This document shows, one piece after another, positions 42,853 to 52,270 of a stretch of 64,000 bases of DNA. The position numbers and the translations under genes were made by a program. Within the stretch, counting starts at the first letter, position 1. Every line of letters begins with the position of its first letter. The stretch comes from an uncultured Neomegalonema sp. Lineage in GTDB: Bacteria > Pseudomonadota > Alphaproteobacteria > Rhodobacterales > Rhodobacteraceae. The notes under the pieces are model-generated. The model did no database searches, was not told where the DNA came from, and saw only the letters and a list, made by a program, of their open reading frames with translations. The DNA lies in the NCBI GenBank assembly GCA_937990185.1, contig CALKBI010000006.1, forward strand, positions 62,001 to 126,000. Reading direction: 5' to 3'.

Positions 42853-43165
42853 CTTGGTCCCTCGGAAGGTTTCTGGTCCAGTCAGTTGTATTTAGTCTCA
42901 AGCAGAGCCGGGTTTTGCATGATCATCGTATATGTATGTCTATTCTGAGGAAAGGCATCGGATGGCATTCACAAGGTTAAAGACGCTCCCGATTACAGGT
43001 CTCTTTTGGTAATTTATCCGAGCAGGCAAAAATAAATCATATGCAGACTTTTCCGGTTTCGCAGGTGATTCGGATCATGCGGTTATCAATGCCGTGGCAT
43101 TTCCCATTTTTTTAGGGTAGAATACAAAAACACACTAAAGACTCTGGTCAACGCGGAGAAATTGG
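42853..43165. other. divergent promoter region of the quinoprotein-relay genes
   Basis: The 313 bases between the divergent hydrolase and SoxYZ-like genes contain no gene. Both promoters should lie here. I saw no long inverted repeat and no clear -35/-10 pair. Confidence 0.45.
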
Positions 43166-44005
43166 ATGTTCTTAAAAGTAGGTTTGTTGGGCGCATTTGT
43201 CGCTTTGTCACTGGCTGTTCCTGCAAAGTCTGCGGAAAAAGAGAATCCATTAAAACCCAGTGAAACTTGGGAAGATATGCGTGGCGATATCTTTGATGAT
43301 CGTGAAATCAAAGATGCAGCAGGTGTTTTTTCGATTGAAGCGCCTTATCGGGCGCATGACGCCGCTATTGTTCCGGTGACGATCAAGCAAGATCCTGAAA
43401 CCGATTTAACGATTGAAAAATTAACCATAATTATTGACGAGAACCCTGCTCCGGTGGTTGCCGAGCTTGAATTTGGCCCTGCAATGGGTGAAGTCGATCT
43501 GCAAACGCGGGTCCGTGTCGACTTATATTCGAATATTCGTGCTATTGCCGAAGCATCGGATGGAAACCTCTACATGGCGGGCCGCTTTGTGAAGGCTTCG
43601 GGCGGCTGCTCCGCGCCTGCGCTGAAAGACATGGAAACGTCGATTTCTCAGGCCGGTAAGATGCGGATGCGGTTCTTTGGACCTCAGAAGGTCGAAGAAG
43701 CCGCTTTACCCCATTCAGGCGATCGCCGCGAAGCGCAAGTCATGGTGCGCCATCCGAATTTCTCCGGGATGCAGATGAACCAACTAACTCAGTTGTTCAT
43801 TCCAGCGTTCTTTGTGAATGAAATGGAAGTGAAGCAGGGCGATGATTTGGTTTTCCGTATGGAAGCCGGAATTTCAATCAGTGAAGACCCGGTTTTCCGT
43901 TTCCACTACACTCGCAATGGCGCGGAAGAATTCTCGATGCGTGCGACGGATACAGACGGCGGAATTTTCGAGAAGACGTTCCCGATTGGTGATACCGCAA
44001 GTTAA
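43166..44005 (+). CDS. quinoprotein dehydrogenase-associated SoxYZ-like carrier protein
   Basis: The 279-aa protein has a Sec signal peptide (cleavage near residue 23, AKSA). A SoxY-like half (about 30-165) ends in the carrier tail FVKASGGCSAPALK, where Cys is the likely substrate attachment residue, and a SoxZ-like half follows (about 185-279, DRREAQVMVRHPNFSGMQ). This fusion is the carrier found with PQQ-dependent alcohol dehydrogenases rather than with thiosulfate oxidation. It acts in the periplasm. No PQQ dehydrogenase or cytochrome gene is in the window. Confidence 0.83.
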   Translation: MFLKVGLLGAFVALSLAVPAKSAEKENPLKPSETWEDMRGDIFDDREIKDAAGVFSIEAPYRAHDAAIVPVTIKQDPETDLTIEKLTIIIDENPAPVVAELEFGPAMGEVDLQTRVRVDLYSNIRAIAEASDGNLYMAGRFVKASGGCSAPALKDMETSISQAGKMRMRFFGPQKVEEAALPHSGDRREAQVMVRHPNFSGMQMNQLTQLFIPAFFVNEMEVKQGDDLVFRMEAGISISEDPVFRFHYTRNGAEEFSMRATDTDGGIFEKTFPIGDTAS

Positions 44006-44021
44006 AACTGTGCGTGCGGTA

Positions 44022-44390
44022 TCAAAAGCATCTAATTTCAGCTTCGGCCTGTGCGCGGCGTAAGTCGACGACAGCATTCTTCGCGCCCGGGGCATTACGT
44101 AGGACCGCTGTTCGCTCGCTGCGCAGACGGCTAATCGATAGCACTGTTTCTGCCTCGACATAATTTTCATATGGCAAAATTGACGCGATCACATCCACCG
44201 AACATGAGCATTTCGTCAGAGCATCGCGTGTTTGGCCATTGACCGCCATACAACCGAATACGTAATCGGCACGGGCTTCAGTCGGGTAGTCATTCGCGAC
44301 TTGTGCCTGCGCGGGTATCGCGGATGCTGCGAGGTAAAATCCGGAAAGCGCAGACAAGAGTTTTGCATTAGTTTTTCGAGGGTTTTGCAT
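44022..44390 (-). CDS. Cys-containing periplasmic protein of unknown function
   Basis: The start is the ATG at 44390-44388, which overlaps the end of the previous gene by 23 bases and leaves a Sec signal peptide (LLSALSGFYLAASAIPAQA). The mature part of roughly 93 residues contains DYVFGCMAVNG, LTKCSCSVDVIASILPYENY and a terminal IRCF, giving four Cys. I have no family name. It sits between the TCS operon and the convergent SoxYZ-like gene, so a link with the quinoprotein relay is plausible but inferred. Confidence 0.72.
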   Translation of the reverse strand: MQNPRKTNAKLLSALSGFYLAASAIPAQAQVANDYPTEARADYVFGCMAVNGQTRDALTKCSCSVDVIASILPYENYVEAETVLSISRLRSERTAVLRNAPGAKNAVVDLRRAQAEAEIRCF

Positions 44391-45030
44391 CACGATACCT
44401 GACTTCTTCCTTGAAATATTCTGTCCCATCGATCGTCGCTTCAGTGGTGAGCGAAACGAACTTGCCTTGCGTATCATCGGACAGAACGAAGGTCATTGTA
44501 AGGGCTTCAAACGCACGACCAATTTTGGCGGCATTCCTGTCTCCCTTGAACGGATGATAAGTAATTTGTGTTGCAGGTCCGTCGGTTAGCTCGACCTCGG
44601 TGATCTCGCCGCCCTGTCCAAATGCGTCCTTAATGCGGTTTCGGATATAGAATGGGCTGCCTTTCGTCGCGAAGGCGACCGAAGAAACACTCGATTCCAA
44701 AAAAGCGACGAATATTGGATTGCCTTGATTGGCGGGAAAGCGATGAAGTTTTCTTTTGGCTTTGCCATTTACGAGAGTCACTTCAGTAAATGGCTCCGAG
44801 TCTTCTTCGGCAATTCGAACCTGTATTTCGCCGTCGATAAGAGGCCGTGTCGGAATATTATCATCAGCGTTGCGAGAGTGTGCGTAACTTAGAACCTCTC
44901 CTGTCTTTACGCCGTTCAGTGATCCTGTATCGAACAAAAGCTCAGTGCCGTTTTTCTTTTCTCCGGCAAAAACAGATGATGATCCGAGTGCGAGCATTGC
45001 GGCAAAAAGGACAGAAAACATGTTTTTCAT
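44368..45030 (-). CDS. periplasmic protein of unknown function in TCS operon
   Basis: The 220-aa protein has a signal peptide (MFSVLFAAMLALGSSSVFA, cleavage near residue 22). The mature part is beta-rich with repeated short hydrophobic strands, for example NPIFVAFLESSVSSVAF and ATQITYHPFKGD. I do not recognise a family. Its start overlaps the response regulator stop by four bases and its end overlaps the next gene, so it belongs to the operon that begins with znuC. Confidence 0.75.
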   Translation of the reverse strand: MKNMFSVLFAAMLALGSSSVFAGEKKNGTELLFDTGSLNGVKTGEVLSYAHSRNADDNIPTRPLIDGEIQVRIAEEDSEPFTEVTLVNGKAKRKLHRFPANQGNPIFVAFLESSVSSVAFATKGSPFYIRNRIKDAFGQGGEITEVELTDGPATQITYHPFKGDRNAAKIGRAFEALTMTFVLSDDTQGKFVSLTTEATIDGTEYFKEEVRYRDAKPSKN

Positions 45031-45725
45031 TGTTCAGACTCCGTCAAGAGAAAGCCGCGTGACCTAATGGTTTTTAAGGCAATTCCAAAGTCTTCCATTG
45101 GTGATAGTTTCTTTCTTAAATACCCTACATAGACATCAACGACGTTCTCCGAACCGCCGGAGTCCTTAGCCCACAGAGTGTCGTAGATTTCTCCGCGCGT
45201 CACGACATGATTTTTACGCTCCATCAAAAGGCAGAGCAGCTCACTTTCACGTTCTGTAAGTGCCGTTTTCCGGGAACTTTTCCCGTGAGCTATTCGCGTT
45301 TTGGGGTCGTAAGTCAGATCAGCGAAAGATAGGGTATCGTTAGTATCGCCCGCACGGTCTTTAAGAGTTTCATGGACGCGAAATCGTGTCATTAATTCAG
45401 TAAAATCAAAAGGTTTGGCGATATAATCGTCCGCCCCTGAGTCAAGACCTGTTGTTCGATCATCAACGCCGGTCAATGCGCTGAGAATAAGGATCGGGCC
45501 GCGCATGCCATGGCTTCTTAAGTTGCGAACAAGCTCGTCGCCCCGATCATCCCCCAGCATCATGTCGACGAGGGCCGCTGAGAACGGATTTTCTGAATAC
45601 ATTGTGAGAGCGCTGTCAGCGTCGCTGGCGATTGTTGGTGCGTATCCTTCGAGTGTCAGCCCTCTGGCCAGCGTACTGGCAATGTCTGGGTCATCTTCAG
45701 CGATAAGAACGCGCCTAGGCGCCAT
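45027..45725 (-). CDS. OmpR-family response regulator
   Basis: The start is the ATG at 45725-45723 behind an exact aggagg. The frame extends to 45905 inside the kinase gene, which is unlikely. The 232-aa protein has a receiver domain with phosphoacceptor Asp54 (ALVDMMLG) and Lys in DYIAKPF, and a winged-helix C-terminal domain with LTERESELLCLLME and VYVGYLRKKLSP. It overlaps the cognate kinase gene by 11 bases. Targets are unknown; the adjacent periplasmic genes are candidates. Confidence 0.9.
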   Translation of the reverse strand: MAPRRVLIAEDDPDIASTLARGLTLEGYAPTIASDADSALTMYSENPFSAALVDMMLGDDRGDELVRNLRSHGMRGPILILSALTGVDDRTTGLDSGADDYIAKPFDFTELMTRFRVHETLKDRAGDTNDTLSFADLTYDPKTRIAHGKSSRKTALTERESELLCLLMERKNHVVTRGEIYDTLWAKDSGGSENVVDVYVGYLRKKLSPMEDFGIALKTIRSRGFLLTESEQ

Positions 45726-47322
45726 GAATATCCTCCTCGAAACTGCGCAGCATTCTAAGCGTAACGCGCGTTCCAGCATTCCCATGAATGGGACTAAGCA
45801 ATGCGATGCTTCCACCTTGGCGTTCAATGATCCACTTGGCAAGAGAGAGACCAACGCCGAAACCTGTTCTTTCGGTTGCATCAGCTCCGCGTGTAAAGCG
45901 TTCAAATACAGCGTTTTGTTCGGTGAGCGCTATGCCCTTACCTTCATCTTCGATGCTCAGTTCGACCGTCATTTGAACGGATGTGAACGTAATTTTGATT
46001 GTACCACCATCAGGCGAGTGGCGAATAGCGTTGTCCAACAAGCCGCTGATAATTTGCCGCGTCCAATCGCGGTCTCCTGTAACCTGACTAGAGTCGGTCG
46101 CCCCAACCAAGACCGATATATTCCTGCGTTGTGCGACGGCCTCGAGATCACTCACCGCATCTTGTGCGGCGGCATGAATGTCAAATTCGACGCTTGCCAG
46201 ATCGATTTCGCCAGACTCAGATCGTGCAACACGCAATAAATCATCTATCCTCCGGTTTAGCCGACCTGCGCGCGTATGGATTAAAGCCATTGATGCGCGG
46301 GCTTGTTCTTCATCAAGGGATGGAGAACGCATTCCCAAATCAGCTTCTCCTAAGATGACGGTTAAGGGTGTGCGGAGTTCATGGCTGACATCTGCGAAAA
46401 ACCTGCGCCGTCTGGCATCTGCTTGTTCTAATTTAGCATTTGCGATGGTCAGGGCTTCGGTTCGTTGGTCGATAATTGCGTTGAGTTGATTGCGATCCGA
46501 GTCGACGGCTTGGCGTTGCCGTCCCAATCGCGCTGCCATGCGGTTCACATTTGCGAAAAGCAGACCAAGTTCATCACGCTGGTTGATGTCTATCCTCTGG
46601 TCGAATGCGCCGCCGCCTATTTCCTGTGCGGTTTGGGTAATCTTACCGATCCTGCGAATAAGAGGGCGCACGAGACCAAACTGAAAAAGTAGTAGCGAAA
46701 TCAACGCCAATATTGCGACGCTACCAGCAGCCCACAGTAGTTTGCCTTGGTAAGAATCCGCCGCTTGGAATGCAGCATCACGATCTCTGCGTTCTTGAGC
46801 GATTGCTTGGTCGAGAAGAGGCGAAAACTGTGTGGCAAACCCATCGAGTGACGTTCTTATGCGCGACGGGTCAATGCCGTCATGTTGGGTAAGTGTTCGT
46901 TTTAATTGATCAAATTGGGCGCGCATGCGCGCGATACCTAATCCCTGCGTGGCACGTCTGATTTGCTCGGTCTCACCCTCGGATGCTGCGGACTTAACCG
47001 ATGCTTCGATCGCGGTATTTAATCGATCAAACACAGCATCGACGACATCAGAGCGGGACTTCAAGATCGATAGCCTTTCTTCGGGGGTGCGAGAACCGAT
47101 CCGGGTTACTTCAGCGGCGACCATACCGTAATCATTCACCCGCGCCGAGAGGAGCGACAGAGTCTCCATTCTGTGCTGTGCCATGATTGCGGTGTCGATG
47201 CGGCGGCTGATTTCGCGTGTTCCAAAGACTGCGAGGAGTACCCCAAGAATTGCGACAGCAGCGATAATTCCTGCTCCCGCAATCAATCGGGTGCGCAGCG
47301 AAAATCCTCCTTTGGGAGTCAT
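45715..47322 (-). CDS. sensor histidine kinase paired with the OmpR-type regulator
   Basis: The 535-aa protein has membrane helices at about 13-33 and 197-215 enclosing a mostly helical periplasmic sensor of about 160 residues. A HAMP domain (about 216-268), coiled coil and HisKA domain follow, with His314 in VSHELRTPL. The HATPase domain shows LLDNAIRHSP, EDEGKGIA and FGVGLSLAKWI. It begins inside the end of znuC (four-base overlap). The signal is unknown; coupling to znuC raises metal-related sensing as one option. Confidence 0.9.
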   Translation of the reverse strand: MTPKGGFSLRTRLIAGAGIIAAVAILGVLLAVFGTREISRRIDTAIMAQHRMETLSLLSARVNDYGMVAAEVTRIGSRTPEERLSILKSRSDVVDAVFDRLNTAIEASVKSAASEGETEQIRRATQGLGIARMRAQFDQLKRTLTQHDGIDPSRIRTSLDGFATQFSPLLDQAIAQERRDRDAAFQAADSYQGKLLWAAGSVAILALISLLLFQFGLVRPLIRRIGKITQTAQEIGGGAFDQRIDINQRDELGLLFANVNRMAARLGRQRQAVDSDRNQLNAIIDQRTEALTIANAKLEQADARRRRFFADVSHELRTPLTVILGEADLGMRSPSLDEEQARASMALIHTRAGRLNRRIDDLLRVARSESGEIDLASVEFDIHAAAQDAVSDLEAVAQRRNISVLVGATDSSQVTGDRDWTRQIISGLLDNAIRHSPDGGTIKITFTSVQMTVELSIEDEGKGIALTEQNAVFERFTRGADATERTGFGVGLSLAKWIIERQGGSIALLSPIHGNAGTRVTLRMLRSFEEDIHGA

Positions 47323-48038
47323 GCCTCGCCGTGCGAATGATCGTGGTGATGCTGATAAAGCGCCAATGCGCCGGCTGTACCGCTGCCAAACATTGCGCGG
47401 TACTCAGGCGCTTCAGATACGACGGTTGGTGTGCCTTCACAGCATATATGTCCGTTGACGCAAAGCACTCGATCTGACGCACTCATAACAACATGAAGGT
47501 CGTGGCTGATCATCAGGACACCGCAACCGGTTTGCTCCCGGACACGTTCAATTAACCGATAAAAGGCAACCGTCGCGGGCTGGTCTAAGCCTTGGGTTGG
47601 TTCATCGAGTGCAAGCAAATTTGGCTTTCGTAGGATAGCGCGGGCAAGGAGCGCCCGTTGGAACTGTCCACCTGAAAGGGATGCGAGTTGTTTGTTTTCA
47701 AGCGCTTCAATTCCAGTGTCAGCGAGTGCGGATCGCCTTTCAGCTCGCGTGCTCTTGCCCGATATCGACAAAAATCTATCTACGGTAACTGGCAGCGTTT
47801 TATCTACGGTCAATCTTTGCGGTGCATAGCCGATGCGGAGGTCATCTCGCCGAATAACCGTTCCACTGCTCAGTTTTACTGAACCAGTGAGCGCGCGTAG
47901 TAGCGTGGTTTTACCCGATCCGTTTGGCCCGACAATTGTGACGATTTCACCCGGTACAACCGACATTGAAATATCATGCAAAATTGATTGATCGCCAAAG
48001 CGGACACCAATCGAAGATGCTTCAATAAGAGGGGTCAT
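47319..48038 (-). CDS. znuC: zinc-type ABC transporter ATP-binding protein (ZnuC-like)
   Basis: The ATG at 48038 follows gaggag; the frame opens at a TTG six bases earlier. The 239-aa protein has Walker A GPNGSGKTT at 37-45, signature LSGGQFQRALLARAIL, Walker B LLALDEPTQGLD and switch His in MISHDLHVV. The C-terminus ends in a His-rich tail (YQHHHDHSHGE), as ZnuC proteins often have. No znuB or znuA gene is adjacent. Instead it leads an operon with a histidine kinase, a response regulator and two periplasmic proteins. Confidence 0.82.
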   Translation of the reverse strand: MTPLIEASSIGVRFGDQSILHDISMSVVPGEIVTIVGPNGSGKTTLLRALTGSVKLSSGTVIRRDDLRIGYAPQRLTVDKTLPVTVDRFLSISGKSTRAERRSALADTGIEALENKQLASLSGGQFQRALLARAILRKPNLLALDEPTQGLDQPATVAFYRLIERVREQTGCGVLMISHDLHVVMSASDRVLCVNGHICCEGTPTVVSEAPEYRAMFGSGTAGALALYQHHHDHSHGEA

Positions 48039-48342
48039 CAGCAAGCTCTCCTCGGCAAGACGATGCCTTCCAAAGAGTTATCAGAACTAAAGGCCCAACG
48101 ACAAGCTGTCTGAAACAAGGGTTCAGGGATAAATAGCCTCATGGGAATTTTTGAAACGCCAGTATTGATCACTTTAATGATGTTGGGTTCAAGAACTCGT
48201 TTCGAATAGGGGATAATTGTAACCTCATTGACATGCTCTTTGTTTCGCTACAAAAGCAATCCCCTTCGTCGTGGACGCTGTGTTTGCGGCGCTTTTTTCT
48301 TTTTGGCGCGGTGCGCCTGATAATTTCTGGGAGTTTTATGTC

Positions 48343-49536
48343 GTGATTGCCCCGGTCATGCCGACCTATGCACGGGCTCCTCTTTCTTTCGAGAAGGGTG
48401 AGGGTCCTTGGCTTTTTGACACCAACGGTGACAAGTACCTCGATTTTGGTGCTGGTATCGCTGTTTGCGCGCTGGGCCATGCCCATCCGCGTTTGGTGGA
48501 AGCGTTGGAAGGTCAAGCACGACGATTGTGGCACACGTCAAATCTGTTCAATATCCCCGGCCAAGAAGAACTCGCTCGCAAGCTGACTGACGTTAGCTTT
48601 GCTGACACTGTATTCTTTACCAATTCCGGTTTAGAGGCGATGGAATGTGCGATTAAAATGGCGCGCAAGTTCCATTCGCATAACGGCGATGAAAAGCGTT
48701 GGCGGATCATCACGTTTGAAGGGTCGTTTCACGGGCGCTCACTAGCGACGATTGCGGCTGCCGGTCAGGAAAAACTAACAGCAGGTTTTGGTGAGATGCC
48801 CGGCGGGTTTGATCATGTTCCATTCGGTGATCATGATGCGTTGAAGGCGGCTATCACAGATGAAACCGCCGCGATTATGATTGAGCCGGTTCAGGGTGAG
48901 GGCGGTATTCGACCTATTCCATCGCAATGTCTGCGCGGGTTGCGGGAGTTGTGTGATGAACACGGCATCCTTCTAATCTTTGATGAGATTCAATGCGGCA
49001 TGGGTCGTACTGGTGTATTGTTTGCGCATGAACTTGCTGGCTGTACGCCCGATATTATGGGTGTCGCCAAAGGTATTGGCGGCGGCTTCCCACTAGGGGC
49101 TTGCATGGCCACTGAACATGCCGCATCGGGCATGACGGCGGGTTCGCATGGGTCAACCTTTGGCGGAAATCCACTGGCGATGGCCGTTGGTAATGCTGTT
49201 GTAGACGTTATGATCGAAGACGGATTTCTCGATCATGTTTCCGAAATGTCAGGATTTTTACGTCAACGCCTGGCCGGACTACAGGATGAATTTTCGGATG
49301 TTATCGAAGACGTTCGCGGTGAAGGATTAATGCTCGGCTTGAAGTTAAAGGCTCCGAATGGAGCTTTTGTTGAAGCGGCTCGTGCGGCAAAACTCTTGAC
49401 TGTTCCGGCGGGTGACAATGTTGTCCGGCTGTTGCCGCCTCTCATCATTGAAGCGCAGCACGTTGATCAGGCAATCACAGCACTTGAGACGGCTTGCGAA
49501 GTGATGCGCCTTGATGCGTCAACCGCCGCAAAATAG
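48343..49536 (+). CDS. argD: acetylornithine aminotransferase
   Basis: The start is best placed at the GTG at 48343, nine bases after gggag, giving a protein that opens [21 protein letters not shown] as alphaproteobacterial ArgD proteins do. The frame reaches back to 48271 without conserved sequence. The protein is 397 aa. PLP-site elements are [14 protein letters not shown] and the Lys in [14 protein letters not shown]. It converts N-acetylglutamate semialdehyde to N-acetylornithine in arginine synthesis. argF follows nine bases later. Confidence 0.94.
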   Translation: MIAPVMPTYARAPLSFEKGEGPWLFDTNGDKYLDFGAGIAVCALGHAHPRLVEALEGQARRLWHTSNLFNIPGQEELARKLTDVSFADTVFFTNSGLEAMECAIKMARKFHSHNGDEKRWRIITFEGSFHGRSLATIAAAGQEKLTAGFGEMPGGFDHVPFGDHDALKAAITDETAAIMIEPVQGEGGIRPIPSQCLRGLRELCDEHGILLIFDEIQCGMGRTGVLFAHELAGCTPDIMGVAKGIGGGFPLGACMATEHAASGMTAGSHGSTFGGNPLAMAVGNAVVDVMIEDGFLDHVSEMSGFLRQRLAGLQDEFSDVIEDVRGEGLMLGLKLKAPNGAFVEAARAAKLLTVPAGDNVVRLLPPLIIEAQHVDQAITALETACEVMRLDASTAAK

Positions 49537-49545
49537 GAGCAGATC

Positions 49546-50511
49546 ATGGAGAGAGAAATCTCCCGGTCTGCAAAGACCGGTAAGCCTAGGCATTTTCTAG
49601 ATTTACATCAGGTTGATGCTGAAGAATTGCGAATAATTCTTGATGATAGCTCTGCACGAAAGGCGGCGCGCTTAGGCTTAGGCAAAGTTTTGCCAGATGT
49701 TGATGCGCCCCTGAAGGGCAAACTGCTCGCAATGATTTTTGAGAAGCCTTCTACACGTACTCGTGTCTCTTTTGATGTGGGTATGCGTCAACTTGGCGGA
49801 GAAACTCTGTTTCTCTCAGCGAATGACATGCAAATCGGTCGTGGTGAAACGATTGCCGATACAGCACGTGTGCTTTCTCGCTACGTCGATGCGATCATGA
49901 TCCGTTGTAAAGGACATGATATGCTTTTGGAGATGGCTGAATATGCCACCGTTCCAGTTATTAATGGATTGACTGACGACTCTCACCCTTGTCAGCTCAT
50001 GGCTGATGTCATGACATTCGAAGAACATCGCGGTCCAATTGCAGGACATAAAATCGCGTGGGTTGGTGATGGTAATAACGTTGCGACCAGTTGGATACAT
50101 GCCGCGCAAAGATTTGGCTTTTCTCTCGATTTGGGATGTCCCGAAGCTCTAATGCCGGATGCAAAAACCGTCGAATGGGCGAATACTCATGGTGCAAAAG
50201 TAAAGGTGACTAACGACCCTTACGAGGCGGTAAAAGATGCCGATTGTGTGGTGACAGACACTTGGGTTTCTATGAGCGATCCTGAGGAGGCGAGAACCTT
50301 GCGCCACAATCAGCTCACCCCGTTTCGCGTTGACGACGCATTAATGGCAACGGCTAAACCCGATGCGATATTTATGCATGACCTTCCCGCGCACCGAGGG
50401 GATGAGGCTACTGCAAGTGTAATGGACGGCCCGCAATCAGTTATTTTTGATGAAGCTGAAAATCGTCTACACGCCCAAAAGGGCGTGCTCCGATGGTGCT
50501 TTACGGGTTAG
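49546..50511 (+). CDS. argF: ornithine carbamoyltransferase
   Basis: The 321-aa enzyme makes citrulline from ornithine and carbamoyl phosphate. The carbamoyl-phosphate loop is [15 protein letters not shown] near 66-80, and the other substrate sites are [14 protein letters not shown] and DTWVSMSD. The motif that is normally HCLP reads HDLPAHRG here (His278, Asp279), so the usual Cys that contacts ornithine is replaced by Asp, and the SMG loop reads SMS. The rest of the sequence and the argD neighbour argue for a true ArgF. aggagcagatc precedes the start. Confidence 0.92.
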   Translation: MEREISRSAKTGKPRHFLDLHQVDAEELRIILDDSSARKAARLGLGKVLPDVDAPLKGKLLAMIFEKPSTRTRVSFDVGMRQLGGETLFLSANDMQIGRGETIADTARVLSRYVDAIMIRCKGHDMLLEMAEYATVPVINGLTDDSHPCQLMADVMTFEEHRGPIAGHKIAWVGDGNNVATSWIHAAQRFGFSLDLGCPEALMPDAKTVEWANTHGAKVKVTNDPYEAVKDADCVVTDTWVSMSDPEEARTLRHNQLTPFRVDDALMATAKPDAIFMHDLPAHRGDEATASVMDGPQSVIFDEAENRLHAQKGVLRWCFTG

Positions 50512-50855
50512 CTTGAGCTCTCTAGGCTGGCGATAAGGTTCTGTAATTGAACGTTTTCGTCTGAGTTAGAGATGAATTTTAAGCCAAATGTACGTTTGTG
50601 TGACCAACGTGACTCTGCAACCAAAGGCTCGAAGTCTCGCAGATAAATCGTTAAATCGGCGTCCAATGCGCTCGATCCCATGCCAACGATGTCTAATGCG
50701 ATACCGCCCTTTGAGATGTTGCGTGTCGTAGCATCATAACTTTTACCCCAGCGCTCTACGCGGCAAGGTTCAACAATGTTGTAACGGACGCTCTTTCGTC
50801 CATCGGCTACCTCAGGTTCATCTGAGGTAAATGCCTTTTTCAGAGCAACTATCAT
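50508..50855 (-). CDS. PilZ domain protein, probable cyclic di-GMP receptor
   Basis: The ATG at 50855 follows gggagg; a start five codons upstream is possible. The 115-aa protein is a single PilZ domain with the cyclic di-GMP motif RKSVR (residues 20-24) and NISKGG (46-51), followed by strands ending in RTFGLKFIS. Both binding motifs are intact. It is cytoplasmic and convergent with argF, overlapping its stop by four bases. The target is unknown. Confidence 0.86.
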   Translation of the reverse strand: MIVALKKAFTSDEPEVADGRKSVRYNIVEPCRVERWGKSYDATTRNISKGGIALDIVGMGSSALDADLTIYLRDFEPLVAESRWSHKRTFGLKFISNSDENVQLQNLIASLESSS

Positions 50856-51079
50856 TTTTTGCCTCCCCACTGTTTCGATCTCATTATGCTAATCAACCAC
50901 TACAAGAATAACACCTTCCTAATATTGACATCATACATTACTTGATTGTGTTGTTTATTTTGAAAATAAAGTGCATTTTAATTAAATTATTAAAGCTACT
51001 TTAACTTTGGTAGTACGGTTTTCATTGTTGGTGTTTTGATATTTGAATGGCATTGTGGGGCCGAAAGCGTTTCATGTGC

Positions 51080-51108
51080 CTTGCAGCAATGGTCGTCACA
51101 CCTTAGTT
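51080..51108 (+). promoter_or_regulatory. possible heat-shock (sigma-32) promoter of hslO
   Basis: CTTGCAG and CCTTAGTT are spaced by 14 bases, in the right order for a sigma-32 promoter, about 28 bases before the hslO start. The match to the consensus is partial, and the short leader is a caution. The rest of the gap from 50856 is AT-rich and holds no gene. Confidence 0.3.
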
Positions 51109-51136
51109 CTTCGGGGAGTCTAATTGAGAGATTCCC

Positions 51137-52135
51137 ATGATACAGCGATCCAATAACGAAGCCGTTCCGGTTTCGAGCGACGATTCAATCTTGCCGTTCC
51201 AGCTTGATAAACTGAACGTCCGTGGTCGTGTTGCCCGTCTTGATGTGACGATTGATACTATCCTTGGGCAACATAATTATCCGCAAGCTGTGTCTGGTCT
51301 TGTTGCAGAGGCAACGTTATTGACCGCCTTGATTGGTCAGACAATCAAACTCCGCGACAGGTTCTCGATACAGGTCAGAGGGAAGGGCGCAGTGACAATG
51401 ATTGCGACCGATTACTTTGCGCCAGCCGCTGAAGGCGAACCCGCCATGATGCGAGCATATGCAGCATTTGACCCAGAAAAACTGGGGGATGGCGAAGGCA
51501 TTTCCCTTCTAGGTGACGGTTTAATGGGCGTTACGATAGATCAGGGAACCGGACAGCCCTACCAAGGCGTTACGCCATTGACCGGGGAAAGCCTTGCTGA
51601 GTGTGCCGAAGTGTATTTTGCGCAATCTGAACAGATTGCGACCCGCTTTGCTTTAACATCCGCACAATCGCAAGAACCGGGGCAGGCTGCGCATTGGCGC
51701 GCTGGCGGTGTGGTCATTCAACACTTGCCGGATGCTTCCCCGCTGATGGATCGCGGACCGGATGCACCCGGTGATGGTGGCTCCGATCTTATGACAGGCG
51801 ATGATGTTGCCGCGTTGACGGGGGAGGGCGATGATTGGCGCACGGCTGCATTGAAACTTGAGACAGTCGAGGAACTTGAATTAATCGGCCCTCATGTGAC
51901 GTCAGAAGAATTATTACTTCGCCTGTTTCACGAAGATTCTCCGAGGGTTTATCCGCCTCAATCTGTCCGCTTTGGATGCACATGCGATGCAGTAAAGCTC
52001 GAAGGTGTGCTTTCTTCTTATGATCATTCGGCGCTGAGTGAAATGGTCGAAGACGGTAAGATCACTGCTGATTGCCAGTTTTGCGCCGCGCATTACGTCT
52101 TTACTCTAGATCAACTGAAAAGAGATCGAAACTAG
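51137..52135 (+). CDS. hslO: redox-regulated chaperone Hsp33
   Basis: The 332-aa protein has the Hsp33 substrate-binding domain and the C-terminal redox switch: Cys281 and Cys283 in FGCTCDAVK, and Cys313 and Cys316 in DCQFCAAHYVF. These four bind zinc when reduced and form disulfides under oxidative heat stress, which activates the chaperone. It is cytoplasmic and slightly longer than the E. coli protein (292 aa). Confidence 0.95.
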   Translation: MIQRSNNEAVPVSSDDSILPFQLDKLNVRGRVARLDVTIDTILGQHNYPQAVSGLVAEATLLTALIGQTIKLRDRFSIQVRGKGAVTMIATDYFAPAAEGEPAMMRAYAAFDPEKLGDGEGISLLGDGLMGVTIDQGTGQPYQGVTPLTGESLAECAEVYFAQSEQIATRFALTSAQSQEPGQAAHWRAGGVVIQHLPDASPLMDRGPDAPGDGGSDLMTGDDVAALTGEGDDWRTAALKLETVEELELIGPHVTSEELLLRLFHEDSPRVYPPQSVRFGCTCDAVKLEGVLSSYDHSALSEMVEDGKITADCQFCAAHYVFTLDQLKRDRN

Positions 52136-52270
52136 ACGTCACTCGCGCTATAAAAACTACATTATATCAATTAATTCGAGACCAGAGAAAGGCGATGCTA
52201 TCATCTTTCTCTGAAGCGATTTCCGTTTCGAATCATGTATGGTGCGCAGCGAAGCCGAGAGAATGAGAGT

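Noticed and set aside
43166-44005. Thiosulfate-oxidation (Sox) system
   Set aside because: The SoxY and SoxZ halves are fused and no soxA, soxB, soxC or soxX genes occur; the adjacent hydrolase is the quinoprotein-relay type.
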